A DNA stretch of 64,000 bases from Cellulomonas sp. (GCF_015234515.1 NZ_JADGMY010000025.1:1-64000); one strand, 5' to 3'; shown: positions 16,565 through 24,737, counted from the stretch's first letter. Program-made: numbers and translations. Notes: generated by a model from the sequence alone, not told the origin.

Positions 16565-17239
16565 TCAACCCGTGGGCGGCTCGCCCGACCGCTCCGACAC
16601 CACGTCAGCGGCCGCTGCCGCCACCCTGGCCCAGATCCGCGACGGCGGTGTCAGCGGTGCGTCACCGGCGTGCCGGAAGGCCTGCAGCATGTACTCGCCG
16701 AACCGCTTCCAGGCCAGTGGCGCCGATCGCTGGGTGCCACGCAGCAGGCCGCGTGCGGCGTGCTGGAGCAGGTGCAGGTCGGTGGGGTGGAAGTCGGCGC
16801 GGACGGCACCGGCGTCCTTGGCGCGCGCGACGAGCACGAGAGACGCGCGGAACGCGCGGGCCTTCTCGGCGACGAACAGCTCGGTCCCCTCCCCGGGCGA
16901 GAGCAGCACGTCGCTGAACGCGGCGTCGGTGGCCTGCTGCTCGAGCATGAACATGACGTAGTCGTCGAACGCCTCGCCGGGCGCGGTGAGCGCCTGCTCG
17001 GCAGCCTGCTCCGTGCGCTCGGCGTAGCGGCGCATCTTCTCCTCGAGGACCACGGCCATGAGGTCCTCGAGCGACGGGAACCGCCGGTAGACGGTCCCGA
17101 CCCCGACGCCGGCCGCCTCCGCGATCTGCTCGAGGGTCGTCTCGCAGCCCTTCTCGGCGAGGACCGAGCCGGCCGCGCAGATGATCGCCTGGCGGTTGCG
17201 TTCCGCGTCGGCGCGCAGGGGGCGGGCGGGGATCGCCAT
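16565..17239 (-). CDS. TetR-family transcriptional regulator
   Basis: A 224-residue TetR protein. The N-terminal HTH is clear in TTLEQIAEAAGVGVGTVYRRF, and the rest is the helical ligand domain. The ATG at 17239 follows TAGACT by six bases, suggesting a leaderless transcript; the GTG at 17242 would fall inside that spacer. Two palindromes in the divergent spacer (17257-17274 and 17293-17310) are its likely operators. It would thus control itself and the DoxX-like gene. The MFS gene it may once have controlled has decayed. Confidence 0.85.
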   Translation of the reverse strand: MAIPARPLRADAERNRQAIICAAGSVLAEKGCETTLEQIAEAAGVGVGTVYRRFPSLEDLMAVVLEEKMRRYAERTEQAAEQALTAPGEAFDDYVMFMLEQQATDAAFSDVLLSPGEGTELFVAEKARAFRASLVLVARAKDAGAVRADFHPTDLHLLQHAARGLLRGTQRSAPLAWKRFGEYMLQAFRHAGDAPLTPPSRIWARVAAAAADVVSERSGEPPTG

Positions 17240-17256
17240 CACGTCAGTCTACCTAT

Positions 17257-17274
17257 GTGGAATGAACACTCCAC
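17257..17274. promoter_or_regulatory. TetR-type operator candidate 1
   Basis: GTGGAATGAACACTCCAC is an 18-base palindrome with seven of eight positions matched per arm. It lies just upstream of the TAGACT element of the TetR gene, so binding would block that promoter. Confidence 0.5.
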
Positions 17275-17292
17275 TTCTGTGGTTGACGGGAC

Positions 17293-17310
17293 GCGGAACG
17301 ATCGTTCCGC
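17293..17310. promoter_or_regulatory. TetR-type operator candidate 2
   Basis: GCGGAACGATCGTTCCGC is a perfect 18-base palindrome 50 bases before the DoxX-like ATG. It does not share sequence with candidate 1, so it may serve another regulator. Confidence 0.45.
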
Positions 17311-17359
17311 CCGAGCCGCTGCTGCCCTCGCGCCGCCCAGAGCCCCACGAAGGATCCCC

Positions 17360-17713
17360 ATGTTCATCGCGCTCGTCGTCCTCACCGTCCTGCTCGCCCT
17401 CGTCGTCACCAGCTCGGCGGTGATGAAGCTGCGCAAGAACGAGCAGGTCGTCGCGTCCATCGTCGGCACGGTCGGCTTCCCCGAGCGTCGCCTCCCGGTC
17501 CTCGCCGGCCTCGAGATCGCCGGCGCGGTCGGCATCGTCGTCGGCCTGTGGGTCGCGCCCCTGGGCATCGCCGCCGCCGTCGGCCTCACCCTCTACTTCG
17601 TCGGCGCGGTCATCGGCCACCTGCGGGTCCGCGACACCAAGGGCGTCACGTCCCCGCTCGTGCCGCTCGTCCTGTCCGTCGCGGTCCTCGTTCTGCGCGT
17701 CGTCACCGCCTGA
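17360..17713 (+). CDS. DoxX-like small membrane protein
   Basis: A 117-residue protein with four hydrophobic segments. It starts MFIALVVLTVLLALVVTSSA and contains KLRKNEQVVASIVGTVGFPE and a Gly/Val-rich pair of helices around residues 48-90, the pattern of DoxX/DUF4870-like proteins. AAGGA precedes the ATG. It is divergent from the TetR gene and shares the two palindromes. The function of such proteins is unknown; some are linked to redox stress. Confidence 0.7.
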   Translation: MFIALVVLTVLLALVVTSSAVMKLRKNEQVVASIVGTVGFPERRLPVLAGLEIAGAVGIVVGLWVAPLGIAAAVGLTLYFVGAVIGHLRVRDTKGVTSPLVPLVLSVAVLVLRVVTA

Positions 17714-17748
17714 TTCCGCCGGGGGGGGCGACGACGTGCGTCCGACGC

Positions 17749-17794
17749 ACGTCACGAGGGGGAGGTGGCGCGCGCCGCCTCCCCCTCGTGACGT
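17749..17794. terminator. Long hairpin after the DoxX-like gene
   Basis: The arms 17749-17770 and 17773-17794 (GTCACGAGGGGGAGG against CCTCCCCCTCGTGAC) pair over 22 bases with one G-T pair. A short CACCCG/CGGGTG hairpin at 17801-17818 follows, then the shared-arm element at 17848. Confidence 0.75.
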
Positions 17795-17847
17795 CGTCGG
17801 CACCCGGGATTTCGGGTGGGCCGCGGCGCGCCCGCTGCGCGAGCGTC

Positions 17848-17905
17848 GCGAGACCGGCCCTGGCTCGCTCATCCCGATCGATGAAGGAGCCAGGCCCGGT
17901 CTCGC
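17848..17905. terminator. Bidirectional hairpin, copy 2 of the shared-arm family
   Basis: GCGAGACCGG plus nine more bases at 17848-17866 pairs with 17887-17905 with one mismatch. It lies between the convergent DoxX-like and histidine-phosphatase genes. The loop has the TCCCGATCGATGA text related to the loops at 7683 and 33556. Confidence 0.75.
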
Positions 17906-17977
17906 GGAAGGGGTGTCCCATGGAGTGGACGCGCAGCGCGCGTCCGCGTCGCCGACGCCGCGAGACGTGCGCTGCCG

Positions 17978-18670
17978 TCACTCCTGCAGGTGGGTGACGT
18001 CGCCGACCGTCACGACCGCTCGGTTGTGGAAGAACCCGTCCTCCCGCAGTGTCGTGATGCTCCCCGACGGCACGGGGAACGCGACGTGGCCCGCGGACTC
18101 GATGGGCATGCCGATCCAGGCCGCGACGACGAGGGACGCGGTGAACCCGTGGGTCACGACGACGAGCTCGTCGACGTCGAGCGTCAGCGCGTCCGTCATC
18201 GCCGCGTAGGCGCGGACGGCGACGTCGAGGCGGGTCTCCGTCGCCGGCAGGCCGTCGTGGTGGCGCAGCCGGTCGCCGACCGCGGGCGGCGGGACGAAGC
18301 GGGCGTCGAGCCAGGACTGCGGTCGGCCGCCCGCCTCGCCGTACGACTTCTCCCGCAACCGCGCGTCGAGGACCGCGCGGACGCCCAGCGCGTCACCGAC
18401 GACCGTGGCCGTGCGGTGCGTGCGTCGCAGGTCCGACGTCACGACGGCGACCGAGCGCGACGCGGCGATGCGGGCACGCAGCGCCCGGGCGACGGCCGCC
18501 GCCTGCTCCTGCCCGCGCGGGGTGAGCTCCGAGTCGAACTGCCCGCCGACCAGGCCGTCGACGTGGTGGGTCGCCTCGGGGTGCGTCACGACGTGGACGG
18601 TGCGCTCACGAACCGGGACCCGGCCCGGGACGGGTGGCGGCGGGAAGGTCCCCGGGGAGCTGGTGGCCAT
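17978..18670 (-). CDS. Histidine phosphatase superfamily protein, THP variant
   Basis: The 230-residue protein has the phosphoglycerate-mutase-like fold, but the usual RHG start motif reads THP (HVVTHPEATHHVDGLVGG). The nucleophilic His is kept, and the first Arg is lost. The later Arg (SDLRRTHRTA), Glu (REKSYGEAGGRPQ) and His (VVVTHGFTASLV) positions are present. A subfamily of actinobacterial members has this start, and their substrates are unknown. The ATG at 18670 lies six bases after CAGATT. The gene is divergent from the AraC gene. Confidence 0.7.
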   Translation of the reverse strand: MATSSPGTFPPPPVPGRVPVRERTVHVVTHPEATHHVDGLVGGQFDSELTPRGQEQAAAVARALRARIAASRSVAVVTSDLRRTHRTATVVGDALGVRAVLDARLREKSYGEAGGRPQSWLDARFVPPPAVGDRLRHHDGLPATETRLDVAVRAYAAMTDALTLDVDELVVVTHGFTASLVVAAWIGMPIESAGHVAFPVPSGSITTLREDGFFHNRAVVTVGDVTHLQE

Positions 18671-18768
18671 GGGGACAATCTGCCGTACGGCGGCTGACCG
18701 CATCGGGCACGCGTGATCGGGTCGCGCGCGGCGTCGGACCGCGAGAGTGGACGCGGAAGGGAGCCCTC

Positions 18769-19638
18769 GTGATCGCCTCGCTCAACCGGCTCGTCGACCT
18801 CGTGGAGGACGACCTCACCGAGGACGTCGACCTCGGCCGTGCCGCCCTGGAGCTCGGGACCACCGAGTACCACCTGCGACGCATGTTCTCGTCGCTGGCC
18901 GGCATGCCGCTGTCCGAGTACGTGCGACGGCGGCGCATGACCGTCGCCGCGGCGGACGTCGTGTCCGGGTCGGGGGACCTGCTCGACGTCGCCGTGCGCC
19001 ACGGGTACGGGTCGGCGGAGGCGTTCGGGCGGGCGTTCCGCTCGGTGCACGGTGTCAGCCCCGGGCAGGCGCGACGTGACGGCGGCCCCTTCCGCAGCCA
19101 GCCCCGTCTCAGCTTCCGCCTCACCGTCGAAGGAGCCAGTCCCATGGACGTCCGTATCGTCACCCGCCCCGCGTTCCGACTCGTCGGCCACGCCGCCCGG
19201 GTCCCCCTCGTGCACCGCGGGATCAACCCGGCGATCCAGCAGCACGTCGCGGCGATCGACCCGCAGGAGCACCAGCGGCTCAAGGCCCTGGGCGACAGCG
19301 AGCCGCGAGGGCTGCTCGCGGTGAGCGCCGACCTCGACCCGGACCGTCGGGAGGGCAGCGAGCTGACGTACCTGCACGGGGTGGCCGTCACGGACGAGGC
19401 CGCGGTACCCGAGGACCTCGACGTCCTCCCCGTCGAACCCGGGGCGTGGGCGGTCTTCCGTGCCGCCGGTCCGTACCCCGAGACCCTGCAGACGCTGTGG
19501 GCGGCGACGGCGACCACGTGGTTCCCGTCGAACCCCTGGCGGCTGCGACCGGGGCCGGAGGTCGTCGCCGTGATCGACCGTGCCGAGGACTTCAGCACCG
19601 CGACCGTCGAGCTGTGGCTGCCGGTGGAGAGCGCCTGA
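18769..19638 (+). CDS. AraC-type regulator with GyrI-like effector domain
   Basis: Residues 1-105 form the two-HTH AraC DNA-binding domain (LGRAALELGTTEYHLRRMFS, and SAEAFGRAFRSVHGVSPGQA). Residues 125-289 form a GyrI/SbmC-like domain (VRIVTRPAFRLVGHAARV, WAVFRAAGPYPETLQTLW). This is the Rob/BmrR-like layout that senses small, often drug-like, ligands. The GTG at 18769 has AAGGGAG upstream. It is divergent from the phosphatase gene, its possible target. Confidence 0.82.
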   Translation: MIASLNRLVDLVEDDLTEDVDLGRAALELGTTEYHLRRMFSSLAGMPLSEYVRRRRMTVAAADVVSGSGDLLDVAVRHGYGSAEAFGRAFRSVHGVSPGQARRDGGPFRSQPRLSFRLTVEGASPMDVRIVTRPAFRLVGHAARVPLVHRGINPAIQQHVAAIDPQEHQRLKALGDSEPRGLLAVSADLDPDRREGSELTYLHGVAVTDEAAVPEDLDVLPVEPGAWAVFRAAGPYPETLQTLWAATATTWFPSNPWRLRPGPEVVAVIDRAEDFSTATVELWLPVESA

Positions 19639-19759
19639 GCGGACGCCGGCCGGAGACGCGGGCGCGCGACCCCTGGACCGCCGCAGCGCGCGGTCGTAGC
19701 GTCGGGCGGGGCGACGACCACGAGCGCCGCAGCCGCACGACGGACCGGGGGCCACGACC

Positions 19760-20443
19760 ATGGACATGCTGGCGGACGACGAGATCACGCAGGCCGGTCT
19801 GACCGACTGGCGCAAGCTGGCCCAGGGCCTGCACGCCCGCTACCTGGTCGACGACTTCGGCACCGCCGCACGGTTCGTCGCCGCGGTCGGTGAGCCGGGT
19901 GACGCGCTCGGGCACCACCCGAGCGTCTCGATCGGCAAGGGGTACGTGGACCTCAAGCTGGTCAGCCCCGACGCGGTCTACCGGGACGGGGACACCGAGC
20001 ACGTCGTGGAGTGGGTGACGCAGAAGGACGTCGACCTCGCGCGGCGGATCACGCAGATCGCCGCCGAGCACGGGCTCACCGCCGACCCCGCCTCGGTCAG
20101 CGTCGTCGAGCTCGGCCTCGACACGGCCCGCTCCGCCACCATCGCCCCGGTGTGGGCCGCCCTGCTGATGGGGGACCCCGACTCCCAGGGCCGCGGGTCG
20201 CCCAGCGACGAGATCCGGGACGCGACCGGCCGGGTGCCGAACCTGTGGTTCGGGGACGCGGACGAGCAGGACGGCCCGCGTCAGCGGTTCCACGTCGAGG
20301 TGTACGTGGCGCCCGAGGCCGCCGAGCAGCGGATCGCCGCCGCCGTGGCTGCCGGTGGGACCGTCGTGGACGACAGCGGCGCACCGGGGCTCACCGTCAT
20401 CGCCGACCAGGACGGCAACACCGGCGTGGTCTGCGTCGCCTAG
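19760..20443 (+). CDS. Pterin-4a-carbinolamine dehydratase-like domain fused to a VOC domain
   Basis: Two domains in 227 residues. The first 95 residues match PCD/DCoH: LADDEITQAGLTDWRKLAQG, the catalytic His pair in GHHPSVSI, and VTQKDVDLARRI. The rest looks like half of a glyoxalase/VOC module (VELGLDTARSATIAPVWAAL, then FHVEVYVAPEAAEQRIAAAV). Many actinobacteria carry this fusion, although they lack aromatic amino-acid hydroxylases that make the dehydratase substrate. A TAGCGT element at about 19693 could be its promoter. Function in vivo unknown. Confidence 0.75.
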   Translation: MDMLADDEITQAGLTDWRKLAQGLHARYLVDDFGTAARFVAAVGEPGDALGHHPSVSIGKGYVDLKLVSPDAVYRDGDTEHVVEWVTQKDVDLARRITQIAAEHGLTADPASVSVVELGLDTARSATIAPVWAALLMGDPDSQGRGSPSDEIRDATGRVPNLWFGDADEQDGPRQRFHVEVYVAPEAAEQRIAAAVAAGGTVVDDSGAPGLTVIADQDGNTGVVCVA

Positions 20444-20569
20444 GACGTGCCGACCGTGCCTCCACGCACGCAGGGTGCTCGACGGCCCGGGTGAGCCGGT
20501 CGGCATCGCGCCGGATCGGTATCCACCACGCGGCTGAGCGGTCCTCCCAGCAAGCCCCGGGAGGCCCGC

Positions 20570-21496
20570 ATGCCCGACGACGACCGCCTCGTCCTCGACC
20601 ACCCCGACGACGTCGCCCACGCCGCGAGGCTCCTCGCCGACGGCGTCCCCGTCGCGCACGGGTTCGGGAACATCTACGCGCTGACGGCCCGCGCCGACGC
20701 GGTCGAGCGGGTCAACGCCCTCAAGGGGCGGCCCCGCGACCAGACGGGAAGCCTGACCGCGCCGTCGGGGCAGGTGCTGAGCGCCTTCGACCTGTCGGCG
20801 CTGCCGGACTGCGTGCCACCGAGCCTGCTGGCCGACGTCGTCGACGCCTTCTGCGCCCTCGGCCCGTTCGGGTTCCGTGGACCCGCGGCCGCGCACGTGC
20901 CGTCGGGCCTGACCGCGCTGGACGGCTCGGTGACGACCGCCCAGGTGATCGTCCCGGGCGACGCGTGCCCGTCGCAGCGGTTCCTCGCGGCGGCGTCGGA
21001 GGCCGCCGGTCTGCTCGCCATCTCGTCGGCGAACCGCTCGCGGCACGTGACCGGCGGGGTCGACGCACCGGTGCACTGGCGCGCCGACGCCCTGCGGGCC
21101 GAGCTCGCCGGAGGCGTGCTCGTGCTGCTGGAGCACCGGGACGAGGCGGCGGCCCGTGCCCGGTTCCCGCGTCACACGACCGTCTCGACGACCATCCTGG
21201 CCTTCCACCGGGCGGAGCGGGTCCGCGGTCGCGTCCACCTGCGGCTCGAGCGGCACGGCTCCTTGGCGGCCGAGCAGGTCGCGCGGGTGCTGGCGGCGCT
21301 GGGCGTCGGTCTCACGGCCGGGCCGCGTGCGGCCGTCCGGCTCGCTCCACGCTCGTACGACGCCGGTTCGCAGCCGCCTGCTGATCGACGTCCGGCCCGG
21401 GCGACCACCATGGCGGGGTCGATCACCATGGCCCGGTCGATCAGGGTGCCGGGGTCACCACGTGCTCCACCAGGAACGCGACGCTGCGTGCGATGA
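20570..21496 (+). CDS. Sua5/YciO/YrdC-family protein
   Basis: A 308-residue protein whose first 215 residues have the YrdC fold: the basic KGRPRDQTGSL loop, FGFRGPAAAHVPSGL and ISSANRSRHVTGG. YrdC/Sua5 proteins make threonylcarbamoyl-AMP for tRNA t6A. The KxR and SSAN positions are kept, but the rest is divergent, so this may be a paralogue rather than the housekeeping enzyme. GGGAGG precedes the ATG. The last 56 bases run into the convergent hydrolase gene, and its tail of about 40 residues has no domain character. Confidence 0.65.
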   Translation: MPDDDRLVLDHPDDVAHAARLLADGVPVAHGFGNIYALTARADAVERVNALKGRPRDQTGSLTAPSGQVLSAFDLSALPDCVPPSLLADVVDAFCALGPFGFRGPAAAHVPSGLTALDGSVTTAQVIVPGDACPSQRFLAAASEAAGLLAISSANRSRHVTGGVDAPVHWRADALRAELAGGVLVLLEHRDEAAARARFPRHTTVSTTILAFHRAERVRGRVHLRLERHGSLAAEQVARVLAALGVGLTAGPRAAVRLAPRSYDAGSQPPADRRPARATTMAGSITMARSIRVPGSPRAPPGTRRCVR

Positions 21497-22166
21497 CGTC
21501 CTCGGCCTGGTCGTAGGTCCACGCGCTGTGCGGGTACCCGTCGAAGACGTCGACGCGGTCGCCGGGCCGCACCGCCGCCAGCAGCGCCTCGCGGTTCTCG
21601 GTCGAGACGTACTCGTCCGCGGTGCCGAACACCAGGTGGCACGTGGCCGTGACGCTGCGGAACAGGTCGGGGACACCCGCGTCGTGCGCCTCCTGCCAGA
21701 ACGCGTTGCCGACCCGCTGGCCGCCCTCCTCGACGAAACCCTGCGGCCCGGGACAGAACTCGTCGACGCTCGCGTCCGGCACCCACGCCACCACGGCGTC
21801 CACGGGGACCTGCGCCGCGGCGCAGAGGACGGCCGAGCCGCCCATGCTCTGACCGAACAGCGCCACCCGTCGGCCCAGGTCGCGCTGCTCCCGCGCGAGC
21901 GCGGCGATCGTGTCCACCCAGACGGTGAAGCGCGACTCGAGGAAGTCCCCGGCTGAGTCGCCGGACCCGTACTGGTCGAAGCGGATCGAGGAGATGCCGC
22001 GCTGCGCCAGGCGGCGCGCGGCGCGCACGAAGGTCCGGCTCGGTCCCGACTTCTCACCACGGAACCCGTGGCAGAACAGCACGACGGCATCGCCACCCGC
22101 CTCGTGCCGTACGGCGGCGAGGGACCGGCCCAGGACCTGCAGGTTCACGGAGGTCTCCGCCGCCAC
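21441..22166 (-). CDS. Alpha/beta-fold hydrolase
   Basis: An alpha/beta hydrolase of about 241 residues. The oxyanion region is FCHGFRGEKSG, the nucleophile elbow GQSMGGSAV, and the acid and His are in FGTADEYV and YPHSAWTYD. The reading frame has no stop between it and the GrpB gene upstream, so it may be translated as a GrpB-hydrolase fusion. I place the start at the GTG at 22166, after the end of GrpB homology, without a clear ribosome site. The 3' end overlaps the YrdC-like gene. Confidence 0.65.
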   Translation of the reverse strand: MAAETSVNLQVLGRSLAAVRHEAGGDAVVLFCHGFRGEKSGPSRTFVRAARRLAQRGISSIRFDQYGSGDSAGDFLESRFTVWVDTIAALAREQRDLGRRVALFGQSMGGSAVLCAAAQVPVDAVVAWVPDASVDEFCPGPQGFVEEGGQRVGNAFWQEAHDAGVPDLFRSVTATCHLVFGTADEYVSTENREALLAAVRPGDRVDVFDGYPHSAWTYDQAEDVIARSVAFLVEHVVTPAP

Positions 22167-22204
22167 GGGCCCGTCGAGAGGTCCGACGCCGGCACCGGCC
22201 GTCG

Positions 22205-22737
22205 AGTTCACCGCGGCGACCGCGTCCAGGTCGCCGGTCGTCATGCCCGCCGCGCTCAGCACCGTGCGCAGGACGGCCGTCTTGCCCGCGACGTACTCGT
22301 CCATCGACGTCAGCTCGCGCCCGGCCAGCGCCCGCTTCACGGCGGCGTACTGCGCCCGCAGGTCCGGGTCCGCGCGCAGCACGCGGCGCACGGCGAGGTG
22401 GTTGCGGAGCGCCAGGCAGCCGTCGACGCAGACGTACACGTGGCGCGGGACGCCGCCCGCCGGTGCCGTGACGGCGTGCCGGCCGGGGATGCCCTGCTCG
22501 CCCGCGTACGTGTAGCCCGCCGCACCCCAGGGCGGCGATCGCCGGTGCCAGCTGCGCCGCGTCGACCACGACGTCGACGTCGATGACGGGCTTCGCCGGC
22601 AGGCCCGGGACGGCGGTGCTGCCGACGTGCTCGATCGACCGCACGTCGACGGACGCCAGGGCCGCGTCGAGCTCGGCCTCGATGCGTCGGAAGGCAGCCG
22701 GCCAGTCGTCGTCGTACGGCACCACGGTCACACGCAC
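22205..22737 (-). pseudogene. GrpB-family (nucleotidyltransferase-fold) gene with a one-base frameshift
   Basis: The N-terminal half, from GTG 22737, reads VTVVPYDDDWPAAFRRIEAE, then IEHVGSTAVPGLPAKPVIDV, a textbook GrpB start. At a run of four C on the plus strand (22525-22528) the homology jumps frame. It resumes with AAGYTYAGEQGIPGRHAV and continues through LALRNHLAVRRVLRADPDLR to LSAAGMTTGDLDAVAAVN. Removing one G restores a complete 177-residue GrpB. After this end the frame runs straight into the hydrolase. It may be a true mutation, a sequencing error in the homopolymer, or recoding. GGGAG lies upstream of the start. Confidence 0.7.
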
Positions 22738-22787
22738 GGCCCGATGCTCCCACGGCGGGCCGACGGCGAGGCTCGGGGCCTTCCCGG

Positions 22788-23546
22788 TCAGCCCGGCAGC
22801 GGCGTGCGGACGTCCACGGGCGGGCCGAAGTCCGTGCGGACGCCGCGCGAGAACAGCACCGAGTCCGGCGGTCGGAGCGCGACACCCGGCAACCCGCAGG
22901 CGGCGACGAGGCGGTCGTCGAGGGTCAGCAGCTCGGCGCTCTGCAGCGGCCACGTCTCGTGGTGGTTGGGCACGTACAGCGTCCGGCCGAACGCGCGCGT
23001 GTGCAGGCCCCAGCGCGCGGTGAGGAACTCGGCGACGGCGTCACCGGGCGCGAGCACCTCGCCCGGCCGCACGACGACGTGCGTCGTCGCGTCCCGCGGC
23101 CCGGGCCAGCGGCGCCGCGACGTGTACGTCAGGACGCCGTCGGCCTCGCTCACCCGCATCCGCGCCCACGTGTACGGCAGCGCGAACACGGCCCGCGTGC
23201 CCAGCACGAACGCCAGCCGGGACGCCTCGAGCGTCAGGAAGACGACACCGCGACGCCCCTGCTCGTCCACCGAGTAGAGGCGGACGTTCGTCTCGGGGAA
23301 CGTGCCGAGCCACGGGACGCCGGGCCCGAACCCGGCGCCCACGCCGACCATGCGGAACGGCACGAGCCCGACCCAGCTGGACCCGTCGTGGACGTCCGGT
23401 CGCGTGCCGGCCGGCAGGAGCGGCGCGACGACCTCGGGCGCGACCCGCCAGTGCACGAACGTGAGGTCCCGCCACGACTGCCGCGTGATCGCCCGGCCGG
23501 CGAGCTCGGGGGCGCTCGCGGTCACGGGCTGGGGCTCGCGCGGCAT
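22788..23546 (-). CDS. DUF2071 (YqjF-like) protein
   Basis: A 252-residue acetoacetate-decarboxylase-fold relative of Bacillus YqjF. Typical text is QSWRDLTFVHWRVAPEVVAP, LVPFRMVGVG, FPETNVRLY and FFSR-like VLFSRGV near the end. The role of the family is unknown. The ATG at 23546 follows CATAGT by six bases, suggesting a leaderless transcript. It is divergent from the kinase-like gene at 23616, which also looks leaderless, so the two promoters lie back to back within 70 bases. Confidence 0.75.
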   Translation of the reverse strand: MPREPQPVTASAPELAGRAITRQSWRDLTFVHWRVAPEVVAPLLPAGTRPDVHDGSSWVGLVPFRMVGVGAGFGPGVPWLGTFPETNVRLYSVDEQGRRGVVFLTLEASRLAFVLGTRAVFALPYTWARMRVSEADGVLTYTSRRRWPGPRDATTHVVVRPGEVLAPGDAVAEFLTARWGLHTRAFGRTLYVPNHHETWPLQSAELLTLDDRLVAACGLPGVALRPPDSVLFSRGVRTDFGPPVDVRTPLPG

Positions 23547-23615
23547 GGCGCCACTATGCACCCGTTCACGACCGGCACGCGTCGACCCCCCACAGCGCGC
23601 ACCTACGCTCGTGAC

Positions 23616-24155
23616 GTGAGCACCGACGTCGTCGTCCTCAACGGGGGGTCCAGCTCGGGCACCACGACGGTGGCGCGGGCGCTGCAGGGCATGCTCGACG
23701 ACGCGTGGCTCCTGCTCGGCGTGGACGACCTCGTCGACGCGCTGCCCCGGCAGGGTCCCGGAGCGGCTGCGACCATCACGTTCCCGCCGGACGGGTCGGT
23801 GCAGGTCGGGCCGGTGTTCATGCGGGTCCAGGAGGCGTGGACGGCGGGCATCGCCGCCATCGCACGCGCCGGCGTCGGCGTGCTGGTCGACGACGTCCTC
23901 CTCGGCGGCGGCGCGTCGCAGGCGCGGCTCGCTGCCGCGCTGTCCGGTCTCGACGTCCTGTGGGTCGGCGTGCGGTGCGACGCCGACGTGGCCGCCGCGC
24001 GCGAGGCAGGGCGGCCGGACCGGGTGCGGGGGATGGCGGTCGCGCAGGCCGAGGCCGTCCACCGCGGCGTGCGCTACGACGTCGAGGTCGACACGTCCCG
24101 GGCCTCGCCGCAGGACTGCGCCCGGGTGGTCCTCGCGGCGCTCGCCGGACGCTGA
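23616..24155 (+). CDS. Chloramphenicol-phosphotransferase-like P-loop protein lacking the Walker lysine
   Basis: The 179-residue protein aligns by eye along the whole of the chloramphenicol 3-O-phosphotransferase family: VVVLNGGSSSG at the start, the LGVDDLVDAL aspartate, then WVGVRCDADVAAAREAGRPD and VHRGVRYDVEVDTS. The P-loop, however, reads GGSSSGTTT. The invariant lysine before Ser/Thr is a Thr, so ATP binding should be weak. The GTG at 23616 lies six bases after TACGCT (23604-23609), a leaderless arrangement. It may be a divergent kinase or a binding protein. Confidence 0.7.
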   Translation: MSTDVVVLNGGSSSGTTTVARALQGMLDDAWLLLGVDDLVDALPRQGPGAAATITFPPDGSVQVGPVFMRVQEAWTAGIAAIARAGVGVLVDDVLLGGGASQARLAAALSGLDVLWVGVRCDADVAAAREAGRPDRVRGMAVAQAEAVHRGVRYDVEVDTSRASPQDCARVVLAALAGR

Positions 24156-24193
24156 GCGGGCGGTCGGCGACGGCGTGACCCTTGGCGCCGTGA

Positions 24194-24640
24194 CTACGCG
24201 CTCGGTGGCCGCGACCTCGGGCCGTCGCGGCGGGCTCGCTCGGCACGGCCCCCGGCCCTGGAGTCGCCGTCGCGGCGGGCGCGCAGCAGGACGAAGGGCA
24301 GGAGGAACGTGCCCAGCGCGGTGACGAGCCAGACGACCAGCGTCGCCAGGACCCACGCCGTGGCGCCCCGGATCTGCAGCCCGCCGGTGACGAGCGTGGC
24401 GACGACGAGCGCCACGAACGTCGAGAGCAGGCCGACGCCGCCGAGGAACGCCTTCGCGTACCGGTTGGTCATCATGAGGACGAAGGGCGAGAGCACCGAC
24501 TGCGCGAGGGCGAAGACGGCCACCGTCACGACGAACCCCGACGTCGAGACGTCGAACCCGTCGACGAGCCCCGCCGCCGCGAGCAGCCCCAGGGCCGCGG
24601 AGCCCAGGAAGACGAGCGTGCGCAGCAGCAGGCGGATCAT
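24194..24640 (-). CDS. Phage-holin-family four-helix membrane protein
   Basis: The product has 148 residues. Four membrane segments (about 5-27, 33-54, 65-88, 96-120) are followed by an Arg-rich cytoplasmic tail. Text such as VLSPFVLMMTNRYAKAFLGG is typical of the actinobacterial 'superfamily IV holin' proteins, which are chromosomal and not prophage-linked. No phage genes surround it. GGAGC precedes the ATG. It heads a run of three membrane or stress-type genes on this strand. Confidence 0.65.
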   Translation of the reverse strand: MIRLLLRTLVFLGSAALGLLAAAGLVDGFDVSTSGFVVTVAVFALAQSVLSPFVLMMTNRYAKAFLGGVGLLSTFVALVVATLVTGGLQIRGATAWVLATLVVWLVTALGTFLLPFVLLRARRDGDSRAGGRAERARRDGPRSRPPSA

Positions 24641-24737
24641 CTCTGCTCCCTCACGGTGGGACGACGGAGGGTCGCCTCGACCCGGACGCCGCGGCCCTGC
24701 CGCGCGCCGATCGTCCGCGTCCGGTAGGTGCCGGGGC

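Noticed and set aside
21405..21450. Repeated ACCATGGC/GGTCGATCA text at the end of the YrdC-like gene as a possible regulatory repeat.
   Set aside because: Only two imperfect copies, inside the overlapping ends of two genes; chance is an adequate explanation.
24194..24640. Holin-like protein as a sign of a prophage.
   Set aside because: No capsid, tail, integrase or lysin gene lies nearby; this holin group is a normal chromosomal membrane protein in actinobacteria.
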